Below the pieces are notes generated by a model. That model made no database searches. It saw nothing but the letters and a program-made list of their open reading frames with translations, and was not told the origin of the DNA. A stretch of DNA of 64,000 nucleotides, from assembly GCA_017467205.1 (NCBI GenBank), contig JAFTSQ010000025.1, forward strand, positions 1 through 64,000. Reading direction: 5' to 3'. This document shows positions 41,493 to 50,204 of the stretch, piece after piece. The position numbers were made by a program, and so were the translations under genes. The stretch is from Clostridia bacterium (GTDB lineage: Bacteria; Bacillota_A; Clostridia; Oscillospirales; CAG-272). Position 1 is the stretch's first letter. Each line of letters starts with the position of its first letter.

Positions 41493-43583
41493 ATGAGTGA
41501 TAGACGAGAGTTTTTGCCCGTAACGCTCTCCGACGTGCGCGAGCGCGGCTGGGGTGAGGTGGATTTCGTTTACGTAACAGGGGATGCATACGTCGACCAT
41601 CCATCCTTTGGTGTTTCCATAATCAGCCGCGTGCTTGAGGCAGCAGGATTTAGGGTTGCTATTCTTTCCCAACCTGACTATAAGAGCTGCGAGGACTTCA
41701 AAAGATTCGGCAAGCCTCGCCTCGGCTTCCTCGTCACCTCGGGAAATATCGACTCTATGGTGGCGCATTACACGGTTTCGAAGAAGCGCCGCTCCTACGA
41801 CTATTACTCCCCCGGCGGCAAGATGGGCGCTCGCCCCGACCGCGCGGTTATAGTCTACTGTAACAGAATAAGAGAGGCGTATCGCGACGTGCCGATAATT
41901 ATAGGCGGCCTTGAAGCGTCGCTTCGTCGCTTTGCCCACTACGACTATTGGGACGATAAGGTGCGCCGTAGCATTCTCGTCGACTCAAAGGCGGATATCC
42001 TTGCCTACGGAATGGGCGAGAAAATACTTCAAAGAATAGCCGAGCTTCTCGACAAGGGCGTACCCGTGCGAAAAATACGCGACGTTCGCGGCACGGTTTA
42101 TCTCGCCGACCGCGGCGACAGGGTAGCGTACGACTTTATCGAGGTTGGCGACTACGATACGCTGAAGAGTGACAAGCGCGCCTATGCTAAAGGCTTTGCA
42201 CTTCAGTATAAGAATACCGACTCGGTTCGCGGAAAGGCGATAGTGGAGTACTACGGCGAGCGAATGCTCGTTCAGAATCCGCCGATGCTACCGCTTGAGA
42301 GGGAGGAGCTTGACAGAGTATACTCCCTGCCGTACGCGCGCGACTATCACCCCGATTACGAGGCTTTGGGCGGCGTTCCAGCAATAAGTGAGGTCAAGTT
42401 CTCGATAACTCATAACAGGGGCTGCTTCGGCGCTTGCAATTTCTGCGCCATAGCATTTCATCAAGGGCGCGAGGTTCGTTCTCGCAGTGAGGCGAGCGTT
42501 GTTGCCGAGGCGGAGAAAATCGCCGCAATGCCCGATTTCAAGGGTTATATCAATGATGTCGGCGGACCTACCGCAAACTTCAGATACCCCTCCTGCAAAA
42601 AGCAGAAGGAGTGCGGCGTTTGCCCCTCGAAAAAGTGCTTATCCCCCACCCCGTGTAAAAATTTAGAGGTTGACCACATCGAATACGCGCATATGCTGCG
42701 CGAGGTGGAAAAGGTCAAGGGAGTTAAAAAGGTATTCGTTCGCTCGGGGATCAGATTCGATTATCTTATCGCGGATAAGAACGACGAATTCTTCCGTCAG
42801 CTCGTTTCTCATCACGTGTCGGGTCAGCTCAAGGTTGCGCCCGAGCACTGCGCGGCAAACGCGCTTTCGATGATGGGCAAGCCACCGGTCGAGGTCTTCG
42901 AGCGCTTTAAGAAGAAGTATTTTGCGCTCTCCGAGGAGGCAGGGCTTGAGCAGTACCTTGTGCCTTATCTTATGTCAAGCCATCCCGGTACGACGATGAA
43001 GGATGCCGTTGAAATGGCGCTTTGGCTCAAAAAATGGGGCTACTCGCCCGAGCAGGTGCAGGATTTCTATCCCACCCCCGGCACTATATCTACCGTAATG
43101 TATTACACCGGCATCAATCCGATGACCGGCAAGGAGGTATACGTTTGTACCGACTATCACGAACAGCAGCTCCAGCGCGCTCTCTTGCAGTATAAGCGAC
43201 CGGAGAATGCGAACCTCGTGCGCGAGGCGCTTCGCCTTGCGGGCAGAGAGGACTTGATAGGAAACGGTCCGGCGTGTCTCGTTCGCCAGGCCTTCGGTCA
43301 AGGCGGAAATGCCCACTACGAAAAGGCGGGGCGCAAGCCTCATAGACCGTCGCGCGGCGGCAAGGTCGAGCCGAGGTATCACACGCCTGCCGTCCAAAAG
43401 GGCAAAAAGAGCAAGATTGAGCGAATTTTCGGCGAGGATGCCGAGAAAATTATGCGCGAGGCGGCAAGGCTTTCGGGCGCGAGGTCGACTAAAATCGGTA
43501 AAAAGGCCGAAAGAGGCGGCTCTTCGAGGCCGAAAAACAGTCAAAATGTCACAACCAAAAATCGAGGAAAAGGCAAAAGATAA
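41493..43583 (+). CDS. ygiQ: YgiQ family radical SAM protein (UPF0313)
   Basis: This 696-residue YgiQ family protein has an N-terminal domain (about 1-250: GDAYVDHPSFGVSIISRVLE, then FGKPRLGFLVTSGNIDSMV) and a radical-SAM domain whose cluster motif is C-X3-C-X2-C in HNRGCFGACNFCAIAFHQGR. Extra Cys pairs follow (CKKQKECGVCPSKKCL), then the conserved YLMSSHPGTTMKDAVEMALW. The ~110 residues at the C-terminus are basic, low-complexity (KGKKSKIERIFGEDAEKIMR, then NRGKGKR), perhaps binding nucleic acid. Its reaction is unknown. A 433-base gap with a DnaA-box cluster follows. Confidence 0.9.
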   Translation: MSDRREFLPVTLSDVRERGWGEVDFVYVTGDAYVDHPSFGVSIISRVLEAAGFRVAILSQPDYKSCEDFKRFGKPRLGFLVTSGNIDSMVAHYTVSKKRRSYDYYSPGGKMGARPDRAVIVYCNRIREAYRDVPIIIGGLEASLRRFAHYDYWDDKVRRSILVDSKADILAYGMGEKILQRIAELLDKGVPVRKIRDVRGTVYLADRGDRVAYDFIEVGDYDTLKSDKRAYAKGFALQYKNTDSVRGKAIVEYYGERMLVQNPPMLPLEREELDRVYSLPYARDYHPDYEALGGVPAISEVKFSITHNRGCFGACNFCAIAFHQGREVRSRSEASVVAEAEKIAAMPDFKGYINDVGGPTANFRYPSCKKQKECGVCPSKKCLSPTPCKNLEVDHIEYAHMLREVEKVKGVKKVFVRSGIRFDYLIADKNDEFFRQLVSHHVSGQLKVAPEHCAANALSMMGKPPVEVFERFKKKYFALSEEAGLEQYLVPYLMSSHPGTTMKDAVEMALWLKKWGYSPEQVQDFYPTPGTISTVMYYTGINPMTGKEVYVCTDYHEQQLQRALLQYKRPENANLVREALRLAGREDLIGNGPACLVRQAFGQGGNAHYEKAGRKPHRPSRGGKVEPRYHTPAVQKGKKSKIERIFGEDAEKIMREAARLSGARSTKIGKKAERGGSSRPKNSQNVTTKNRGKGKR

Positions 43584-43715
43584 TTTTCGCACTCGTATTT
43601 TTTACGAACCTAAAATCAAGAAAAATGCGGGCAGAAAATATTCTGTCGAAAGAGCTCGAATTTGAAGGTTGGACCGTCAAAAAACGGAAAAGTCAACTTT
43701 TTTGTGAAGGAAAAG

Positions 43716-43846
43716 TTTCCCACATAACCCACAGCGCCTCTGTGGAAAAGTTGTAGATAAATCCCCAAAAAACGAAAAAACAATTGATTTTCAAGGCTTC
43801 AAATTTTCAAGTTATCCACATTTTCAACCGATTTGGGTGTGGAAAA
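43716..43846. other. Cluster of DnaA-box-like sites (possible replication origin)
   Basis: The gap between ygiQ and pcrA has a perfect DnaA box TTATCCACA (43812-43820), two inverted TTTTCCACA sites (43741-43749 and 43838-43846) matching TTWTNCACA, and two weaker ones (TTTCCCACA 43716-43724, TAACCCACA 43725-43733). An AT-rich stretch (about 43761-43811) lies between. Gene orientation also switches around here from mostly minus to mostly plus. No dnaA gene is adjacent. The gap otherwise holds no gene. Confidence 0.45.
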
Positions 43847-43862
43847 CTCAAAAAACAGACAT

Positions 43863-43894
43863 AAATTCCCGATTCGAATAATCGGGAATTTTGA
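43863..43894 (+). terminator. Hairpin between the DnaA-box cluster and pcrA
   Basis: The perfect 12-base arms AAATTCCCGATT (43863-43874) and 43880-43891 around a 5-base loop are followed by TT. It may end ygiQ transcription. Confidence 0.6.
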
Positions 43895-44016
43895 ATAGTA
43901 CGATGTCTTCGCGGCACTGCTTGCTATTTCGGCGCGACGGACTGTATTTTGTCGCAAGCCCGAGATGCTTATCGTAAAAATTACGCTAAAGAAAAAACAA
44001 GTGAGAGTAATAATAG

Positions 44017-46428
44017 ATGGAAGAGTTGAAAAAGAGATATCTTGCTGCTAAAAGGCGGCTTTTTGAAAGGGTATACGGTGCTCGGCTGAATAGCGAGCAG
44101 ATGCGCGCGGTCTTTACTGTAAAAGGGCCGCTTTTGGTGCTTGCGGGTGCGGGTAGCGGAAAGACCACCGTTCTCGTCAACCGAATTTCCTACATTATTA
44201 AATATGGCAACGCATACTATTCGACCGAGGTCACCGAGGGTGTCAGTCGCGGAATGGTCGAGGCGCTTGAGGAGGCGGCAAATCTCTCACCCGAGGAGAT
44301 AGCCGAGATACTGCCCGAATTCATCTCCGAGCCCTGCCCGCCGTGGCAGATACTTGCGATAACCTTTACCAATAAGGCAGCAAACGAGATGAAAAGTCGC
44401 CTTTCCTCATCGTTTGAGGATAAGGGCGTGTCCGACTCTATCTGGGCGGGAACGTTCCATTCGATATGCGTGAAGATTTTGCGTAAATACGGCAGTCGCC
44501 TCGGCTACCGTGACGGCTTTTCGATATACGATACTGACGATAAAAAGCGGATGGTGCTCACCTGTATGAAGGAGCTCGCGATAGACGAAAATCGCCTTGC
44601 CATCAAGCACGTCTGCAACGAGATAAGCGCTGCGAAGGATAGCCTTCGCTCCCCCGCCGACTACGATACCGACACGCACGACCCTCGCTCGAAGGATATC
44701 GGCCGCATATATACGCTCTATCAGAGGCGGCTTATGGAGTATAACGCCGTTGACTTCGACGATATAATAATGAAGACGGTCGAGCTTCTGAAGTGCGACC
44801 GCGAGGTGCGCGAATACTACCAAAATAAGTTCAAATACGTTCTTGTTGACGAGTATCAGGACACGAACTACGCGCAGTTCGTCCTCACCTCGATTCTCTC
44901 GGCGGGATACGGTAATATAATGGTAGTCGGTGACGACGACCAGAGCATCTACCGCTTCCGCGGCGCGACTATTGAGAACATTCTGAATTTCGATAAAACC
45001 TACCCCGGTGCAACGGTAGTCAAGCTTGAGCAGAACTACCGCTCCACCGAAACGATACTCGAGGCGGCGAACGCGGTTATTAAAAACAACGAGGACCGCC
45101 ACTCCAAAAAGCTTTGGTGCGATAAGGGCGAGGGCGAGAAGATATCCCTTCGCGAGTGCGCCGAGCAGATAGATGAGGGACGGTATATCGTCGATAAAAT
45201 CAACAAAGCGGTGCTCGGCGGCGGCAGAAAATATTCTGATTTTGCGGTGCTCTACCGCGTGAACGAGCTTGCTCGCTCTCTCGAAACCGCCTTTGCCAAG
45301 AGCGGCGTGCCGCACAGGATAATCGGCGGAATGCGCTTCTACGACCGCAAGGAAATCAAGGATATGTTAGCCTATCTTTCAGTCATCAACTCCCCCGACG
45401 ACAATTTAAGGCTTAAGCGAATAATCAACGAGCCGAAGCGCAAGATAGGAACGGCAACGGTTGAGGAGCTTGAAGGAATAGCCGCGATGAACGGCTTGTC
45501 GATGTACGCTCTTATGAGCCGCGCCGCAGAATACGACTCTCTTTCGAAGAGCGCGGTTAAGCTTTCGGGCTTTGTCGGGCTTATTGAGGATATAAAGGCG
45601 ACCTGTCACACGGTGTCCGAGCTCGTAGCCGCAGTATTTGAGCGCACGGGATATCGTGATATGCTCGTAGCCGAGGGCTTTGAGGGCGAGGGCAAGATAA
45701 ACAACGTTAACGAGCTTGTCAGCGCGGCGCTCGATTATGAGAAAAACTGCGAGGCGGCAGGCGTCGAGGCAACGCTTTCGGGATTCCTCGAGGACGTGGC
45801 ACTCGTCAGCGACGTTGATAAGTACGACGAGAGTGCCGATGCTGTGGTTCTTATGACCGTCCACTCGGCAAAGGGACTTGAGTTCCCCGTGGTCTTCCTC
45901 GCGGGAATGGAGGACGGAATTTTCCCCTCGGAAAAGAATATGACCGACTCAGCCGAGATGAGCGAGGAGCGCAGGCTTGCCTACGTAGCCATAACCCGTG
46001 CTAAAGAAAAGCTCTATATCACCTATTCGAAGAACCGTACGATGTACGGAAGAACTACCTATAACCGACTCTCCTGCTTCGTAAGAGAGGAGATACCGAA
46101 AAGCCTTCTCCTCGTCGACTCGCCGAGAAGAGAGCCGCCGCGCCAAAGCTTTATGACCCAGTCGCCAAGGCGCGAGCGCGCGCAGGAGATATCCTACGAG
46201 ATGCGCAGAAAATCCGAGATACTCGGCAAGGCTCGCCCCACGGGCGCTGCAGGGTACGGTGTTGAAAAATTCGCGCCCGGTGTGCGCGTATCTCACGGTA
46301 TTTTCGGCAAGGGCGTGATAGTTTCGGCAAAGGACCTCGGCGGCGACGTGCTCTACGAGGTGAAATTTGACAGCGGCGAAACCAAGCGCCTTATGGCAAC
46401 CTTTGCGAAGCTTGTAAAGATACAGTGA
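44017..46428 (+). CDS. pcrA: ATP-dependent DNA helicase PcrA/UvrD
   Basis: This 803-residue superfamily 1A helicase has all the main motifs: LNSEQMRAV, Walker A VLAGAGSGKTTVL (about 46-58), ILAITFTNKAANEMK (Ia), VDEYQDTNYAQFVL (II), VVGDDDQSIYRFRGA (III), LEQNYRSTETILEAAN (IV), MTVHSAKGLEFPVVFLAGME (V) and LAYVAITRAKEKLYIT (VI). The C-terminal ~100 residues include a KGVIVSA-type Tudor-like segment that in PcrA binds RNA polymerase. It takes part in repair and in removing obstacles to replication. HAD and lipoprotein genes follow closely. Confidence 0.96.
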   Translation: MEELKKRYLAAKRRLFERVYGARLNSEQMRAVFTVKGPLLVLAGAGSGKTTVLVNRISYIIKYGNAYYSTEVTEGVSRGMVEALEEAANLSPEEIAEILPEFISEPCPPWQILAITFTNKAANEMKSRLSSSFEDKGVSDSIWAGTFHSICVKILRKYGSRLGYRDGFSIYDTDDKKRMVLTCMKELAIDENRLAIKHVCNEISAAKDSLRSPADYDTDTHDPRSKDIGRIYTLYQRRLMEYNAVDFDDIIMKTVELLKCDREVREYYQNKFKYVLVDEYQDTNYAQFVLTSILSAGYGNIMVVGDDDQSIYRFRGATIENILNFDKTYPGATVVKLEQNYRSTETILEAANAVIKNNEDRHSKKLWCDKGEGEKISLRECAEQIDEGRYIVDKINKAVLGGGRKYSDFAVLYRVNELARSLETAFAKSGVPHRIIGGMRFYDRKEIKDMLAYLSVINSPDDNLRLKRIINEPKRKIGTATVEELEGIAAMNGLSMYALMSRAAEYDSLSKSAVKLSGFVGLIEDIKATCHTVSELVAAVFERTGYRDMLVAEGFEGEGKINNVNELVSAALDYEKNCEAAGVEATLSGFLEDVALVSDVDKYDESADAVVLMTVHSAKGLEFPVVFLAGMEDGIFPSEKNMTDSAEMSEERRLAYVAITRAKEKLYITYSKNRTMYGRTTYNRLSCFVREEIPKSLLLVDSPRREPPRQSFMTQSPRRERAQEISYEMRRKSEILGKARPTGAAGYGVEKFAPGVRVSHGIFGKGVIVSAKDLGGDVLYEVKFDSGETKRLMATFAKLVKIQ

Positions 46429-46437
46429 GGGAAGAGT

Positions 46438-47100
46438 ATGATAAAATGCTTTATATTTGACCTTGACGGAACTCTTCTTAACACCCTCGATACCATCCGC
46501 TTTTATCTTAACAAAATGCTGAAGAACAACTCGCTTTCCGAAATATCGCTTGAGGATTGCCGTGCCTTCGTCGGTGACGGTGCGCGCAATCTCGTTGAAC
46601 GGGCGCTCCGCGCAAACGGAGTAGACGACGGGGAGCGTGTCGAGAAATTGACTGCCGAATACGTTGGCGGCTATAATGCTGACCCGTATTTTCTCACCGA
46701 GCTTTACGATGGCGTCCGTGAGATTATCAATGAGCTTTCGGAGCGCGGATTTATCCTCGCCGTTCTTTCAAACAAGCCGGATAGCTCCGTCAAGCCCATA
46801 ATTGAAAAATTTCTTCCCGGAGTTTTTCGCGCCGTTCGCGGCGCGAGGGCGGGGGAGGCGCTTAAGCCGCAGCCCGACACGACCTATGCTCTCATAGACG
46901 AGCTCGGGCTTGCCCCCGAGGAGTGCGCCTTCGTCGGTGATACGGGAATAGATATCCTTACGGCGAAAAACGCCTCTCTTGCGCTCTCCGTCGGTGTTGC
47001 TTGGGGCTTCCGCGATGCCGAGCACCTTGCTGATGCGGGCGCGGATATTGTAGTATCGAAAGCAACTGATTTTTTGGCGGAGGTGCTACCCCGTGCGTAA
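46438..47100 (+). CDS. HAD-family phosphatase (phosphoglycolate phosphatase-like)
   Basis: This 220-residue HAD hydrolase of the Gph/PGMB type has motif I FIFDLDGTLLNTLDTI (nucleophile Asp at about 8), motif II LAVLSNKPD, motif III with Lys in GEALKPQPDT, and motif IV FVGDTGIDILTA. The substrate cannot be read from the sequence. It starts 9 bases after pcrA and overlaps the next gene by 8 bases. Confidence 0.88.
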   Translation: MIKCFIFDLDGTLLNTLDTIRFYLNKMLKNNSLSEISLEDCRAFVGDGARNLVERALRANGVDDGERVEKLTAEYVGGYNADPYFLTELYDGVREIINELSERGFILAVLSNKPDSSVKPIIEKFLPGVFRAVRGARAGEALKPQPDTTYALIDELGLAPEECAFVGDTGIDILTAKNASLALSVGVAWGFRDAEHLADAGADIVVSKATDFLAEVLPRA

Positions 47101-47572
47101 AATTGTGGCGTTGATTCTGCTCGCTTGTACAATTTTGTTTACAAGTTGCGCCCAAAATGATTACAGCTATTGCGAGCTTTCGCTTCCGCTTGCCTCGGAT
47201 TATTATGTCAATGAGCCTACGGAGGTGTACGATGCGGTCTTCACCAACGGTGAGGCGGCGGTCGCGATAGTCAGAATAAGCTTTTCGGCGGCTTATGCCG
47301 ACGGAATTCCGGATACCTACTCGCCCCGCGCCTTCGCCGAGTTTTATAAGCTCAATAACGGTCAGGCGGATATCGAGCTCTCGCTCGAGGGCGACGTGCC
47401 TTACTATACCTACACTCTCGCCGATGGGGACGCGGAGTATTTTCTGATGCAGAGCTTTTACCGCTCGAAATACGCATACCTTATCGTGAGCTATATGTGT
47501 CCGAATGCGGCAAAGAGTGAGTATTTTTCGGACTTTTTGACCTACGCTTCGGGTGCGTATTTCACCGAGTAG
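47093..47572 (+). CDS. Putative lipoprotein, unknown (159 aa)
   Basis: A signal sequence with lipobox (LFTSC, Cys about 19) leads a 140-residue acidic, Tyr-rich domain of no recognised family. It starts with GTG overlapping the phosphatase 3' end by 8 bases, so it is in the pcrA-HAD transcript. A long hairpin follows. The role is unknown. Confidence 0.7.
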   Translation: MRKIVALILLACTILFTSCAQNDYSYCELSLPLASDYYVNEPTEVYDAVFTNGEAAVAIVRISFSAAYADGIPDTYSPRAFAEFYKLNNGQADIELSLEGDVPYYTYTLADGDAEYFLMQSFYRSKYAYLIVSYMCPNAAKSEYFSDFLTYASGAYFTE

Positions 47573-47614
47573 CCGTAAGAGAGCCGAACTTATGAGTTCA
47601 GCTCTCTTGCGGCT
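47571..47614 (+). terminator. Long hairpin after lipoprotein gene
   Basis: The 20-base arms 47571-47590 and 47595-47614 pair with three mismatches around a 4-base loop. No T run follows. A second structure, AAAAGCGCT near 47636 with its complement followed by a T-rich tract near 47690, probably completes termination. Confidence 0.65.
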
Positions 47615-47708
47615 AAGGTAATATTATCTAAAACAAAAGCGCTTCTTTTGTGCAGTATTGAAGAAATGCCCGGGGGAGCGCTTTTCTTTTTTCTCAACCC
47701 CTTGAATT

Positions 47709-47737
47709 TTGACGGTAATATGATAAAATTGTAATAT
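47709..47737 (+). promoter_or_regulatory. Likely promoter of the surface acylation operon
   Basis: TTGACG (47709-47714), 17 bases, TAATAT (47732-47737), about 60 bases before the first gene. An overlapping alternative (TTGAAT with TAAAAT, 16 bases) is possible. Confidence 0.6.
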
Positions 47738-47798
47738 AAGTCGCGCGCGAGGCACGCTCCTCGGCCGCAATTTTGATTCCCCGGAAGGAGATTTTCAA

Positions 47799-49913
47799 AT
47801 GAAAAAGATTATTTGCTTACTAATCCTTGTCCTCACCCTCTGCCTTGCCTTTACCGCTTGCGCCACCACCCAGGACGGCGACGATAACGGGAAGGACGAC
47901 GGCGGCGCGGGCGGCGAGGTGCAGGATGACACTGTAAGAGTTATGGTAACCCCCTCCGAAGGTGTTACTGTTACGAGCGAGAACCCGCAGAACGTCAAAA
48001 AGGGAGAGAACGCCGTATTCTATATCACCATTGAGGACGGCTACATATTCGACGGCGTGCCCTCCGGCTGCCTTTACGACCCCTCGACGGGTAAGCTTAC
48101 CGTCTACTCGGTCACCGAGAGGGTGACGGTTGAGTTCAATGCAAGAGCAGTTTTATACGGCTCTACAAGCCTCATATACGACCTCAATGACGGAACTCTT
48201 AATCAGTACAGTACCAATATGAAGGCTACTACCTATCGCTACTCGGAGTTTGAGGCAGGCAGACTCGCCGTTACCTTCACCTCGCAGTATACCGACGTGG
48301 TTGATGCCGCATCCACCTTCTACGATGACGGCACGTTCCACCGCGACGGATACGCCCTCGTTGAGTATAACACCAAGCCCGACGGAAGCGGAGAGGCGTA
48401 CAGCCTTGGCTCTAAGGTAGCCTTTTCGGAGGGCGGAACTCTCCTTTACTGCATCTGGGAGCGCGAAACCGATGCGAGCCTATTTGAATACGAGGGCTTC
48501 AACTATCCTCGCCCCACCTCCGCGGATAGAGCGCCCGGCTGGGTAGAGGTTGGTATAAAGATAACGGGGTACAGCGGTACGGAAAGCACCGTTACAATCC
48601 CCGAGAAAATTGACGGTAAGTACGTAACCTGTATCGGAAGCGGAGCATTCGTCAACTGCACCGAGATGGAAACTCTCGTTCTTACGCGCAAAATACAGAA
48701 GATAGAGGACGGCGCGTTCTCCGGCTGCACCTCGATTAAAACCATCTATTACCCCGACGGTCTTTACAGCATCTCGAACGCCGCGCTTGACGAGGCATCC
48801 TATACCTCGCTCAAAAACCTCTACGTAAACGCTACGACTCCGCCTCGCTTCTCCAAGAGCGGAAGCGGCGCATTCGCCATTAAGCTTTGCCGCCTGCTCG
48901 CAACCGAGGAGAACAACAGGATTATAGTTATATCCGGCTCGTCTACATATCAGGGACTCTCGAGCGAATATATGGAGGCACTCTTTGAGGATAGGTATTC
49001 GGTAATCAATTTCGGAACGACGAGAACGGCTAACGGAATAGTCTATCTTGAGGCTATGCAGCACTACACTCACGAGGGCGACGTGGTCGTTTACGCCCCC
49101 GAAAACAGTACCTATATGATGGGTGAAACCGAGCTCTACTTTAAGACGCTTCGCGATATAGAGGGTATGCTCAACCTCTTCCGCTATATCGATATCTCCA
49201 ACTACACTAACGTTTTCTCGGCGTTTTCGGATTATAACCAAAACTACCGATACACCCAAGACGTTACCGCGTACGAGGATATAGTGTCGGTTATAAACAA
49301 AGGCGGCGTCAATAAGTACGGAGAGGCTCTTAATTCGAAATGCGAGACCTACTGCGTCGATACAAGATACACCGATGTTTATTTCCTTACCTTAAACGAG
49401 TATTACAAGTCGAAATACGAGGGTGACCCGCACGATAAGAACAATCAGGCGGCAAACAAGGATTATACAGACCCCAACAACGTAACCTGGGAAAAGATAA
49501 CCTCAAATAGACTCTCCTCGCAGATGAACCGCGCAATAGCGCTTGCCAAATCCGGCGGTGCTAAGGTTTACTTCGGCTTCTGCCCCGCCGATGCGTCAAG
49601 AGTCGTATCCGAGGCGAAGGCAAATATCACCGAGTGGCTTGCAAACTATGAAAATATGATAAAAACCAACTTCGGCTTCGACGGCGTGGTCGGTAACGTT
49701 TCAAGCTACCTTCTTGCGCACGAGTATTTCTACGACAACGCCTTCCACGTTAACTACTACGGAAGAACCTACAGAACCTATCAGCTCTACGTTGACCTTT
49801 GCGCAATAGTCGGAATCGATGACGTAAACGGAATTAAGGACTTTGGAACGGACTTTGAGGGCTGCCTCTTCGAGAGCGGAGAAACCCCGCTTTACAAGCC
49901 CTCCTATAACTGA
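47799..49913 (+). CDS. LRR-SGNH lipoprotein, probable O-acyltransferase partner
   Basis: The 704-residue lipoprotein (lipobox AFTAC, Cys-21, then an acidic Gly/Asp linker) has three parts. Residues about 45-120 resemble an InlB-B-type repeat (MVTPSEGVTVTSENPQNVKK). About 250-350 are BspA-type leucine-rich repeats (VTIPEKIDGKYVTCIGSGAF, then RKIQKIEDGAF). About 365-690 look like an SGNH/AlgX-like acyltransferase domain: a nucleophile-type motif ISGSSTYQG (Gly380-Ser382) and a late YFYDNAFHVN (Asp646, His650). MBOAT partners of this type accept acyl groups from the membrane and pass them to glycans. First gene of the operon; ribosome binding site GAAGGAG. Confidence 0.72.
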   Translation: MKKIICLLILVLTLCLAFTACATTQDGDDNGKDDGGAGGEVQDDTVRVMVTPSEGVTVTSENPQNVKKGENAVFYITIEDGYIFDGVPSGCLYDPSTGKLTVYSVTERVTVEFNARAVLYGSTSLIYDLNDGTLNQYSTNMKATTYRYSEFEAGRLAVTFTSQYTDVVDAASTFYDDGTFHRDGYALVEYNTKPDGSGEAYSLGSKVAFSEGGTLLYCIWERETDASLFEYEGFNYPRPTSADRAPGWVEVGIKITGYSGTESTVTIPEKIDGKYVTCIGSGAFVNCTEMETLVLTRKIQKIEDGAFSGCTSIKTIYYPDGLYSISNAALDEASYTSLKNLYVNATTPPRFSKSGSGAFAIKLCRLLATEENNRIIVISGSSTYQGLSSEYMEALFEDRYSVINFGTTRTANGIVYLEAMQHYTHEGDVVVYAPENSTYMMGETELYFKTLRDIEGMLNLFRYIDISNYTNVFSAFSDYNQNYRYTQDVTAYEDIVSVINKGGVNKYGEALNSKCETYCVDTRYTDVYFLTLNEYYKSKYEGDPHDKNNQAANKDYTDPNNVTWEKITSNRLSSQMNRAIALAKSGGAKVYFGFCPADASRVVSEAKANITEWLANYENMIKTNFGFDGVVGNVSSYLLAHEYFYDNAFHVNYYGRTYRTYQLYVDLCAIVGIDDVNGIKDFGTDFEGCLFESGETPLYKPSYN

Positions 49914-49928
49914 TTTAATGGAGAATTT

Positions 49929-50204
49929 ATGATTATTTTATCTGTATGGTACGTATGGGTATACCTCGGAGTGCTGGTGCTCTTTCACGCGGCATCGGCA
50001 TTCCTTGACGGTCTTCCGTCGCGTATCACGTCATACGTTAATATCGCTTTGCACGCGGTGTACATTCCCGTGCTACTCGTAGCGGGCGCACCGATAGAGG
50101 AGGGAGTGCTCCTTTATATGATATCCGTCCTTTCCTACACGCTCTTCTGCTTCGTGAAGCACGAGCTTCAGAGAAGGGGCGGGAAGGAGGATGACGAGGT
50201 ATGA
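49929..50204 (+). CDS. Small membrane protein beside MBOAT (91 aa)
   Basis: The product has two or three membrane segments (about 5-25, 33-53, 58-77) and a charged C-terminal tail (KHELQRRGGKEDDEV). No family is recognised. It overlaps the MBOAT start (ATGA). Position and size recall DltX, a small subunit of the DltB MBOAT complex, but there is no visible sequence resemblance. Confidence 0.65.
   Translation: MIILSVWYVWVYLGVLVLFHAASAFLDGLPSRITSYVNIALHAVYIPVLLVAGAPIEEGVLLYMISVLSYTLFCFVKHELQRRGGKEDDEV

Noticed and set aside
44407..45315. 302-codon open frame antisense to pcrA
   Set aside because: It is an antisense shadow of a clear helicase gene.
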